Source: Paraglomus occultum
Taxonomy: Eukaryota > Glomeromycota > Glomeromycetes > Paraglomerales > Paraglomeraceae
DNA: 26,335 bases
Direction: 5' to 3'
NCBI GenBank assembly: GCA_910592205.1
Contig: CAJVPJ010000397.1
Coordinates: 1 to 26,335, forward strand
Shown here: piece by piece, positions 8,165-17,346 of the stretch
How the letters are laid out: each line of letters begins with the position of its first letter
How positions within the stretch are numbered: the stretch's first letter is position 1
Position numbers and translations under genes: made by a program
The notes under the pieces: model-generated
Told to the model about the DNA's origin: nothing
Databases searched by the model: none
Seen by the model: the letters and a program-made list of their open reading frames with translations, nothing else

Positions 8165-10126
8165 ATGAGCGAAACTCGAATAACGACAACAAATCAAGCC
8201 CGCAAACCACATCACGTCCATGCCGTCTCTGAACTTCCTAAATCCTTGCTAGTTCGTCCTCCTTTTACCTCTTCATCGAGATCCAACACAAACCGGCAGC
8301 TAGCCTATGGCTTCTGTCCTGAATGTAATGACCTGAATACCTATTACGACTGGTGCTCATCTTGTATCTATTACAACTATATCTCTTCCAATGCCGTCTG
8401 GACTAGTGGCGACCGACTTTTAGATAAATTCATCCGCGAAGCACAACGGCAGGCTGTCAGTAGACACAATTTTATCGAATGGATTCCATTTTTGAGATTC
8501 GAGAATGTTACCTACTTGCACGGAGGTGCCTTGGGTGATGTCTATGAAGCCGTGTGGAGTGATGGATATCCACAGGCCTGGGATTACGATAACCAAAAGT
8601 TTATGAGATATAATAATACCAAAGTCGTGTTGAAGTTTATAGAGACCCCGTCAAATGGAGTTAGCGAATGGTTTTTGAATAAGGTATGTTTGTCAATTAA
8701 TTGTTGGGGAATGATTTAGTGTATGAGATGAGGCGTATGTTTCGCATGGCGAATATCCATGGACAAGGCGCATGTATTCATATCTTTATAATGCATTGTA
8801 TTTGCAATATTATTATCGTTTGGATACTATGTGTGCCACCAATGTCTCGCCCTTTATTTTTAAACTAACCCTTTGTTCTACTCTTACTTTTTTTCGCAGA
8901 TAAGAGGCTACATCGAATGGCACCAAAACAGCGGGGATCGCTACATCATTCATTGTTACGGCGTAACCCAAGACCCTGATACCCAAAATTACGCTCTTGT
9001 CCTTGAACATGCAGCGGACGGATCGTTGCGTCAATACTACACTAACAATCGATCGGAACTAAACTGGGAGGACAAGTTAAACATTCTCCATATGATAATT
9101 AACGGGCTACGGACCTTACACAGCGCGGGTATATTGCATGGCAATTTACACACAGCGAATATACTTCAAATAGGAAACATTCCGCACATCAGCGACATTG
9201 GTTTATGCAACACGGCCGATTCTACATGCACAAACCGGCTATTTGGCGTGCTTCCATTCATAGCTCCAGAAGTCATGCTTACCAAATCCTATACTCGAGC
9301 GGCGGATGTATACAGCTTTGGCATGGTACTTTGGGAACTCTCTACTGGAGCAATACCTCATGCCGATTGCCCTCACGACGAACAACTAGCCATAGCCATT
9401 TGTCGTGGACTCCGCCCTCCTATTACCGATACCATCCCATCGTGCGTGGCCACGATAATTCGCAGATGTTGGGACGGAAACCCGAGTAATCGACCGAGCG
9501 TTGAAGAATTAGAGAATATCATCTGGGCTTGGTATGAAGATGTCTCGGAGGAGAGTGGTACGAAAATCGCCATGGAATTTAAAAAGAGCGACGCGCTCAG
9601 AGAACGGATGCTGAGAGCTCTGCGTGGGAAAGGTGAGGGTAGGGAGAGCAGAAGCTGGAGTCGATGGAGAAATAAAAGAGGGAAAACCGTGGAAGGCAAA
9701 CTCCATTGTCATCCTCTGGCGGTATACAAGAGTAGGGTTATGGTGTTTCCTGGGTTGGAAGAATGGATAAACGGGAAAGAAAATGAGGAAGCAAAGAACA
9801 TTGGTGGTAAGGAAGACGGCAACGTAAAAGTGAAAACGAATGAGCGTGGAGAAAACGACAAGAAGATGAAAGCGATCGATGGCGGGAAAAATAATAAGAT
9901 CGATAGCGGGGAAACCAACAAGAATTCGGATGGCCTTGATAATGGGAAAGGCATGAAAGAATTGAGTGTGAAAGGACCGCAGAATACAGATGGTGTGGTT
10001 GATAGTGGAACACGGAAGAAGACGAATAATTTAACGCGTGATAAGGAAACTCCGCATAAAACGGAATTCTCTCTCTCATTCGGTGATATAGCCAGCAGTG
10101 TGTTGTTCAAGCATCGTCATCATTAG
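8165..10126 (+). CDS. Kinase A: protein kinase-like protein, probable pseudokinase, with N-terminal Cys module and long charged tail (581 aa)
   Basis: Two exons: 8165-8683 and 8900-10126, with intron GTATGT...TTTTTTCGCAG in phase 0. The N-terminus is Ser/Thr/Arg-rich. A zinc-ribbon-like FCPECNDLNTYYDWCSSC (Cys51, 54, 64, 67) is followed by a WTSGD linker (about 79-83). The kinase fold spans about 111-384. The glycine loop is HGGALGDVYEA (119-129), lacking the usual second-Gly/Phe pattern. Lys157 in VVLK is the beta-3 lysine. The alpha-C glutamate is replaced by Lys173 (FLNK). The catalytic loop is LHGNLHTANIL: His-Gly-Asn stands in for His-Arg-Asp, so the catalytic base (Asn255) is lost. SDIG keeps the metal-binding Asp272. 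APE (295-297) and RCW/NRPS of the C-lobe are normal. It therefore probably binds ligands or partners rather than catalysing phosphotransfer. After the domain comes the family-type HPLAVYKSR, then a roughly 120-residue Lys/Asn/Gly/Glu-rich low-complexity tail ending FKHRHH. It is a paralogue of kinase B, with the same intron position. The start is the first ATG in frame (tatcaggATGAGC). Confidence 0.9.
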
Positions 10127-11416
10127 AATAATTGTAAATGTATATTCAGCTATAGACGAATTTATGCATATCAGTTATGTCGATTGTTTTATGTCATTTA
10201 ATTAGTTCCAATATATTCTTACGAGTGTTATATAATATAACGGTATACGTAGGTAGGAACATAACAGTGAATCTATTGGTCGTACTTGACTTTGGTCTAT
10301 TTGTTTTGACCGTGTCGTATTTGCCACTCTATGTTGTAAGGGTTTACGTTAATATATGATGTTTTACAAATTAATATTAAATAATATCTATTAATAAAAC
10401 GAATTTTATCCGAATCAAGTGAAAAACATGCACATTTTCAAGGATTAGTTTAATCCCATTTGTACTAAACACGGATAAGTATTAATCCGTGAAGAGTTGT
10501 TTATAATCTGCTGTCTCGCAGGCCAAAGTGTTTTTACGAAAAGAATTATAACACGAGATTAAAAAAATTTAACTATGGGTTAAAAATAATCTGGCCATCA
10601 AGGCTATAAAAAAAGATTGCTTATACAGTTTGCGGTGAGGAAGGGTTGGAATAGAACATTTCAAGAGTTACAATATTTGCTCTATACCTGTATACATTAA
10701 ATAAATATCATCAAAGATTTCGTATTGTAGAACGGTGCTTAACACAATATTATGCAAAGACGCTTAATAGTGTTTATAATTCAGAATTCATCATTTTTAT
10801 TTGCAAGATTCGCGTCAGCATTTAACGATTGTGAACGTGAACGCGCATCACTTTGACATGTTAATACGGGTGATTTCTCGGAAATTTAGAGCTTGTGTCT
10901 GGTGTCGTGACGTGCAAATCATGGGCACGTGCGCACATGACACCTAGTCAGTTTCCGCAAAAGCAATCGGAATGATAATTTGGGAATTCTAGCTGATATC
11001 CCGCGTCTAAGTACAATAGTAGCAATTGGAAAGTTTCATTAATATTGAAAAAGACATGTTTTATCATTATAAAGTTGCTAATACTTATAACGATGTATAA
11101 AATGCCCACAGAAGATGAGAAATCCGGAAAGACAATGACGGAAAAAAGGATGGAAATAATAAGGTTAGTGTAACATTGGCAAGGGGGTAAATAAGAACAA
11201 TTTACTTGCAATCCTTGATTCTCCCTCATTAACCATACCTGATAAAGCAGTAGAATGCAAGTAGCTTCACATATATTTGAAACAAATAATTATGTCACTG
11301 TTGCAGGTTTTTTCTTGGAAATGATCTTTGTTATAACGTCTTTGTTCTGTGCTACACACACCCTGCATTCTAAATCTTGGGCGTTATTGTGCATGATGAT
11401 CAAAAATATCGACACA
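10127..11416. other. Intergenic, 3' of kinase A
   Basis: AT-rich spacer. An AATAAA at 10393-10398 is a possible polyadenylation signal for kinase A. No convincing coding region is seen; minus-strand readings around 10948-11229 are hydrophobic and AT-driven. Confidence 0.35.
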
Positions 11417-11611
11417 TAAAACTACGGAGCAAAGAAAAATTCACGTTTCACCAATCCTATTGTTTATGAAATGCAGAGAGCACTGTCATCATCTTTCACA
11501 GAAAAATTTACTAACGACATCATTGAATGCGAATTGAGATCTCGTGAATTGGTCAATATAAAAGTACCGGCCATCAATGCATTTAAAGCTATCCGTCAAA
11601 GTATCGAGTAA
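11417..11611 (+). pseudogene. Coding-like fragment, not recognised
   Basis: The plus strand is open from just after a TAA at 11414-11416 to TAA at 11609-11611. It reads KKNSRFTNPIVYEMQ, RALSSSFTEKFTNDIIEC, then ELRSRELVNIKVPAINAF and KAIRQSIE. The composition is that of a real soluble helical protein, unlike the flanks. No start context or upstream exon is evident. It is probably a remnant of a degraded gene or a single exon; the family is unknown. Confidence 0.3.
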
Positions 11612-11895
11612 TGTTGCCAAGTATAAGCTGTTACGTAAACAATAATATAAAATGCCCCACCATATGTAGGCCATAAACTTAATATTTACGATGCATTTGT
11701 TGGCAACACCAACATAATAACAAAACATCAATCATTACTTTATCCAATAGCATTACTTACAAGGCGGGGGTAGAGAAATTATCATGCGCTTATTATTATA
11801 ATTCGAGATTATTCATCTTTAGAAAGCTCGGAAGAATTAATCTAGAATTAGAATATGTAACCGATGTAATCGTAAACATAAACATGAATTAAATA

Positions 11896-11957
11896 GCATA
11901 ACGCATAACGCATAAAGCATAAAGCATAACGCATAACGCATAACGCATAAAGCAGAA
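11896..11957. repeat. 7-bp minisatellite (GCATAAC/A), 8 full units
   Basis: Eight tandem heptamers (11896-11951) alternate between GCATAAC and GCATAAA in the order C C A A C C C A, followed by a degenerate GCAGAA. It looks like a recent local expansion by slippage in an otherwise gene-free stretch. Confidence 0.92.
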
Positions 11958-11991
11958 TACTTGTAATAGAAACTCGACTATGGAGAATATG

Positions 11992-12375
11992 TTAGGTAAA
12001 CCAATTCGCAAGGTTTAATTGAACGCCTGTTACAATTGCTTTTTCAACAAGTTTTCCCTTTATATTATATTTAATCTCCCCTGGCTGGCATATGAAATTT
12101 CCACGTGGACCATATTTAGTGTAATGTAATCAACAACATTTGCCTGAAACCATTCCCCAAACTGCCACGGGTCCAAGTTGTAAGAGCCAGAATTAGCAGA
12201 CTTTCTTGTTTTCATATTCTTAATGTGAATACAATGCAACCTCAGTTTTATAGTAATATATATCTGATTAGGTCTGTCATCATTAATTATAATTACTACG
12301 ACGCTAAGATGATCAATGTCGTACAGAATAAAATCAATATATGCTTCTCTACTACTAAACTTCTTACCGAGTATC
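11992..12375 (-). pseudogene. Frameshifted coding fragment, not recognised
   Basis: The minus strand reads a long protein-like stretch: KKFSSREAYIDFILYDID, HLSVVVIIINDDRPNQIY, then MKTRKSANSGSYNLDP and WQFGEWFQANVVDYITL. At about 12111-12118 another frame takes over (KYGPRGNFICQPGEIKYN, then KGKLVEKAIVTGVQLNLANW) and ends with TAA at 11994-11992. One missing base in the A-run there would join them. Upstream the frame is closed by TAA near 12375, close to a possible splice site (CGGTAAGAAG). Gly/Asn/Val-rich beta-type sequence; I do not recognise the family. It is either the last exon of a broken gene or a relic. Confidence 0.35.
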
Positions 12376-12811
12376 GGATATTAATCGTTTTGACGTACAA
12401 AACCAGTAAAACACCTTTTCTTAGCATGATTCGCATACGAAGAAACCAATGGTAGTATCACATCATGTTGCTGCACGACCCTTCACGCCTATGAGCAACA
12501 TTATCTTAATAACACGTTTGTAAGACTAATAAACTTCTAGCTATCCTAATATAGCAAGGCACCAATCGTCATAAAGTTTACGTCTATAATTTTTACTATT
12601 CTACAGTCATAAAGTGTCACAAACCATTGAGAAAGTGTCCGTATAACTACAGATTGAGACGACGATCATATTCTTTTTATGAGTTGGAATACAATGCCTA
12701 TATGATAAAGTCTTTCTTATCTGATACCCGCGTCTCCCAAACTTGAAACTCTCTTTTTTTTTTTCCAATTTTTTTAACCCCCCTTTTAATAATATAACCT
12801 TTTGCTGAGAA
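12376..12811. other. 5' flank of kinase B
   Basis: AT-rich spacer. Just before the kinase B start are a T-run (12754-12764), a second T-run and a C-run (12779-12784), a pyrimidine-rich stretch likely to belong to the promoter or 5' UTR. Nothing else is recognised. Confidence 0.35.
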
Positions 12812-14235
12812 ATGGGTGCAAAGGCTAGCAAAAATACTCGAAGTGTTAAAGCAACCCCTAAACCACTCGACCCTGCTGCATGCAAAGATTGCAAAACGCC
12901 GTACCCAACTGCAGAGCATTGGTGCAAAGTATGCAATGGAAGACGCTTTGCTACGCAGTTTAAGGAATGGACAAGTGGAAACGAAGACATTGATACTTTC
13001 ATTCAGGAAACGCAGAATTCCGCTACTGAACCGGGGAGGATCTTGGAATGGATAGCATACGAAAAGTTCGAAGACGTTGAGAAGATTGGAAGGGGTGGGT
13101 TTGGTACCGTATATCGGGCTAAATGGAAGGACGGTTATATAAGCGATTGGGATCCTGTTCGGAAACAATGGGATAGGGCCGGAGCGACAACTGTCGTGCT
13201 CAAATCCTTGGACAATTCCGAAGATATTTCATCGGGCTTTCTTAAAGAGGTAAACTGACACCCCCAGAATGTTAACTTAATATCTGTGTGAACCAGTCAT
13301 TTTTAAATACACTCTTCACTACCAACTCGTCTGACACCCTCGTCCCTTCTTCACCTTGTGTCCGAACGTTTTAGCTCAGAGCATATGTATCTCTGGAAAA
13401 ACACAGAACATCTAAATCGAAAAGTTCGACAGAGATTAGCGAGGATGCAGAAAGGCATATTCTCCCTTGTTACGGATTTACAAAACATCCAACTTCTCGT
13501 AACTTTATGTTGGTCGTCGAATATGCTACCGATGGCAATCTACGAGATTACCTACATGTGAACTACGATAGCACGCCCTGGAGATATCGTCTATCGATAC
13601 TCTGGACGCTGGCCGAGGGTTTGAGAATAATTCATAACAACAACTTGGTACATAGAGATTTTCATTCGGGAAATGTGTTACAGCAAGGATTGTATTCCAG
13701 AATCGCTGATGTGGGTTTGGCTCGATTACCGAATGGTGCGTCATTACCGTCTAACGCAGGTCCGCTCGGTGTTATGCCTTATCTGGCACCGGAAATACTT
13801 CGTCACGGATCATATTCCAAAGCAGGAGATATATTCGCTTACGGAATCATAATGTGGGAGATATCATCGGGACAACAACCACACAGCGACGTTGCTCATG
13901 ATCGCGAATTGGCTCTTCAGATCTGTGCTGGATCACGACCGCCCATAATTCCTGGTACACCCGAATGCTATGTAGAGCTAATGGAAAAGTGTTGGGATGT
14001 TGATCCTGCAAAGAGACCTACTGCAGAGCAATTGTTGTTGATAATGGGACAATGGGATATTAATGTGATTAGAGCTGCTGAGGAATTTAGACGGAAGACG
14101 TTATTGTTTCAGAAGGAGCCTGCTCATCTGTCGATGAATATTCATCCAGATGCTGTATATGTCAGTAGATTATTGCCTAATATCAGCAGTTATACTGACA
14201 AAGATATTGCAGTGAAAAAGCAGAGGTCAAAATGA
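12812..14235 (+). CDS. Kinase B: probable active TKL-like protein kinase with N-terminal Cys module and myristoylation-type start (432 aa)
   Basis: Two exons: 12812-13249 and 13375-14235, with intron GTAAAC...ACGTTTTAG in phase 0. The protein starts MGAKASK, fitting the N-myristoylation pattern (Gly2, Ser6), so membrane attachment is possible. A zinc-ribbon-like CKDCKTPYPTAEHWCKVC (Cys24, 27, 38, 41) is followed by WTSGN (53-57). The kinase domain spans about 84-358. The glycine loop is IGRGGFGTVY (92-101). Lys131 is in VVLK and alpha-C Glu146 is in FLKE. The catalytic loop is VHRDFHSGN (Asp241, Asn246). The metal-binding motif is DVG rather than DFG (Asp258 kept). APE and the RP of KRPTAE are present. 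All residues needed for phosphotransfer are there. The family C-terminal motif HPDAVYVSRLL precedes a short basic end. An N-lobe insert between beta-2 and beta-3 (WKDGYISDWDPVRKQW) is shared with kinase A and is typical of mycorrhizal-fungal kinases. Substrate and pathway are unknown. A shorter reading starting at 13507 would be only part of exon 2. Confidence 0.92.
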
Positions 14236-15484
14236 AAAGTTAATGGTAGGAATGTTTATAGTCGAACATGTGTGTGTTGGATGTTATGTGTATACTAAAG
14301 ACATTTCCAGTTGTTAGTGAATCTTTTTTTTTCTAATCGATTCGTAAGTTTTTGTCGTTGTTCTGTGGAAAGGTAATTATGTGTGTGCTACGTCTAGTGC
14401 TCAACTCACGAGGCCTGTGCTGTATAATTACTCAATTGTCGCCATCCTGCCATATTTTGTTTTCCACCATGTAGAGAACAACGCAAAGTATCAAACAACA
14501 ACAAATTATATAACAGCGTACATTCTTTTAATCAATTTATTTTACCCCTTTATTTTTCGTGTTAGAATATTAAATCATGTCTGGAACATTCATTAGATTC
14601 ATCTATTGCATAAAGTCTATTTGGGTTAATCATTATTTATTGTTATTTATATGAATACAAATGTACCGAACAACTCGGAAGGATTTTCCAACTTCTGGTT
14701 GCAAATTCGTAAGTGACAGCAATGAGACGGGGAAACCGATAGATTATATCCTAAAGACACAATTAATAAACCGTACTACTGCTACTTACTACTGCCGTCT
14801 TCGCTAGTCGGAGATCAAGACTGAGTTTCATTGTGACATGCCTACAACAAAGTAAAGGGTCCTCAGATTGTGATATAACTGGAGATTTGAACTGTTGCTT
14901 AGAGCAGAAGATCATATGACTGAGATGACTCGATGCATGATACGTATACCGTTGAGACAAAAAAGATGACTTGACGAGGATGTTATATGTCTTATCCTAT
15001 TGATTCTTGTGGCCCAAGAAGGCAGTTGCCATATCAACTTACGAATGAACAACATCCAAGACGTCGATGAAAGAGTATTCACATTGAGCTGAAAGATTTA
15101 ATATTAATGTTGACGACAGGTAATTTTATTGTCTAATGCACATTGCACCCCATACAAGTCTTAAAATTTTTCAAAAAACGCGTTTGCAGTGATTTGTTTG
15201 TGAGAAGCATTGGAAATGTACATACTGTCTTTACAAAACGTTTATATTGAGAATTAACAAGATTCCGCTATCATAATGACTAGCGCTAACTGTCCAACAT
15301 AATTATCTGTTATACGATTTGTTAAGGGAAAAAAAATAGCAAAGTAAACCGAATATACAGCCACGAACTTGCAGTTAGGATTCATCCATGAGAGAGCCAG
15401 GGAAAGAAACTGAGGGTACTGTACGAGGCCGCTTGATTGTAGGACGTTCTGAACTATAGTTGACGTTCTGCATTATTTCTCAAA
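14236..15484. other. Intergenic, 3' of kinase B
   Basis: AT-rich spacer. Readings here (for example plus 14381-14596 and minus 14763-14960) have no recognised motif and poor composition. Possibly more of the degenerate material seen further right, but nothing can be named. Confidence 0.35.
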
Positions 15485-16169
15485 CTACGAACTTGTGATT
15501 GGAGAATAGAGATGATATGGCCCCACATATGCTCTGACGCCATCCAAATCACAGGTATGCGGACCAGAAAACTCTACTATTGCATCTTTGAGAGAGCCTG
15601 CCCATCGAAGAAAGTACCATTCAACACCATTTGTCACAATTCCATACATTAGAATTGGAACGTTTTCTGATTCCACTTGATCAATTTTGCGTTTTCGATT
15701 TATCGTCTGAAAGTTAGGTGATTTGAGTTATACAAGACAGCGCTATGCATGCCAAAATTCTGGCGGTAATAGCCAGTTGTTACGCAAGAGTTCTTAATCA
15801 GTGGCAAGTTTGGCAAGTTGCTATTGTTGAACGATATTTTGCGCGGTTTCTTTCTTAAAATCTTCTTTCTTAGCTTAGTCAACCGAAATCGTAACTCGCC
15901 TAATTGACTGAATAGTCAACGGGTCCGTATCCACGACTTTCATTAATCCATTCTTCAGCTTTAAGATAAAGTTTGCTTTCTTTTGATCGCCCATGAGTTA
16001 CAGCGAGCGCTGTTCATGACGTTGAGATAAACTCTCTGCAAATCATCTCGTTTGCGTTAATGACACGGAAATTTTCGCTTTTTTGTTCCCGGCCTTTGAT
16101 GAGCATTTGGCGCGCGTTGTCGTTGAGAACGGGGTCTTGAGATGGGAAGATTTCCTGCAACGTAAACAG
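15485..16169 (-). pseudogene. Broken Crinkler-type (CRN-like) nuclease domain protein
   Basis: Protein-like blocks occur in consistent order on the minus strand but in changing frames and with stops. First comes QEIFPSQDPVLNDNARQM and FRVINANEMICREFIS (16169-16014, ends TGA). In the same frame, KLYLKAEEWINESRGYGP and VDYSV end at TAG (15902-15900). After a frame change, AKKEDFKKETAQNIVQQ follows directly after a TAA. Then NRKRKIDQVESENVPILM and YGIVTNGVEWYFLRWAGS run to a stop at 15487. The order GxGPVD ... KKEDF ... AQN ... NRKRK ... YGIVTNGVEWYF resembles the restriction-enzyme-like C-terminal domain of Crinkler-related proteins that are numerous in Rhizophagus; this is from memory of the family, not from a search. 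At least three stops and two frame changes make it a clear relic. Confidence 0.5.
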
Positions 16170-16611
16170 TTAATCAGAATGTGCAACAACAATTTTAAAC
16201 AGAGTGTACCGATTTTAAATTGGACCAATAAGGAGCTACTGGCAAGTCTCGCAATGCCATGGAATTTCACAAAATGTTAAGGAACTCTTGAAGAACTTCT
16301 GCCAGCTCCCAGTTCGCCGTATGACTTTCTACCCATATGGATGAAAGAATGAGTCACATTAACGTTTTACTGCGTACAGCCCCAACCTTCAATCCGAATG
16401 GATAGACTAATTTCACGTTCGTTTTCCTCGTTTGGCTTATTTTTGACACACCGTGCTCTGTACACAACGCGGTGAGAATAAAATAGTTTGGATCGAATCA
16501 TGTGATCAGGGAAATTTTTATTCCTTTCATGTGCGAAATCACATGGTCGGCTGATCAGTAATAAAATCAATATATTAATATAGGATTACCCGTAAATGAA
16601 ATATAATAGCA
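16170..16611. other. Spacer between two broken coding regions
   Basis: No reliable reading. The minus strand just above 16169 has a stop in the nuclease frame and a splice-acceptor-like TTTACGTTGCAG at about 16155-16166, so an upstream exon of the broken nuclease could lie here, but none is identifiable. Confidence 0.3.
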
Positions 16612-17150
16612 ATGGTTCCACTGAGTACACCCAAAAATGATTCAAGAGAGAATTTTGACTTGCGTGAAGCGTTTCAAGCTCTCTTCAGATATATTTTTAA
16701 TAGCCCAACTGAAAGCAATGAATGGTGGCGGTCGATGTCTTTAAAAGAAAACAACAAACATTTTATTACTGAGATTGACAACGCTATTGCCAGAAAACGT
16801 ATCTCAATATTTTAGGAATTGGCCGCACTTATTTAGAAAACGTCAGAAAATCATTTAGCTACAAATGGCATAATACTGTGTGTTTATGGTAACATAAAAC
16901 GAACGCCGCGATGAAAGACCAAATAACACAAGTGTTGCTACAGCCGCAAAGAATTTTCTCGAAAATTATGCTGAAATACATTGATTACCAAGTCCCGATA
17001 GAAATGTCAATCACACTACTCAAACGCTTACCATTTTACCAGCTGAAACGAGTTATAAATCGGTCTGTAGCAATTTTATTGCAGGTCTTGAAAATAACAG
17101 CACGTTGAATATGATGTGTTTCGCAAATTATGGTACCAATTATTCAAATT
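16612..17150 (+). pseudogene. Decayed coding region with in-frame stops, not recognised
   Basis: The ATG at 16612 opens 67 codons of protein-like sequence (NFDLREAFQALFRYIFNS, EWWRSMSLKENNKHFI). TAG at 16813-16815 interrupts it, but the same frame continues through a second TAG with KTSENHLATNGIILCVYGNI. Further right a different frame carries TQTLTILPAETSYKSVCSN and FANYGTNYSNYEFTN. The pattern of coding-like composition punctuated by stops and frame changes indicates a relic. The family is unknown. It may have been one gene with the cysteine module that follows. Confidence 0.35.
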
Positions 17151-17246
17151 ATGAGTTCACAAACTGAATTATGCAATACTTGTCAACATTTTTGGAATGG
17201 CTCGCAGTGTAATGCTTGCAAAGAAGAAGAAGCAAAGATTTACTAA
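17151..17246 (+). pseudogene. Orphan CxxC...CxxC module, like the kinase N-termini
   Basis: ATG at 17151 opens 31 codons containing LCNTCQHFWNGSQCNAC: Cys8, 11, 20 and 23, with Trp15 between the pairs. This parallels the zinc-ribbon-like module at the start of kinases A and B. The stop at 17244-17246 comes straight after it. Another frame stays open to TGA at 17341-17343 with a Lys-rich reading (TKKYQKHLDKAKLGEKIS), suggesting an indel in the GAAGAAGAAG run. No kinase domain follows. Probably the remains of a member of the same family, or of another protein carrying this module. Confidence 0.35.
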
Positions 17247-17346
17247 AAAGTACCAAAAACATTTAGATAAGGCTAAATTAGGAGAGAAAATATCACAACA
17301 AAAATACGAAATTAGCAAAATGACAGAGGAATTTAATAGATGAGTA

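Noticed and set aside
9373-10110. Minus-strand Pro/Ser/Phe-rich readings of up to 133 aa
   Set aside because: Antisense to the kinase A C-lobe and its purine-rich tail; the composition is the complement of Lys/Glu codons.
13358-13561. 67-aa plus reading inside kinase B exon 2
   Set aside because: Wrong frame: the kinase frame through this stretch gives LRAYVSLEKH...PCYGFTKHPTSRNF after splicing at 13374.
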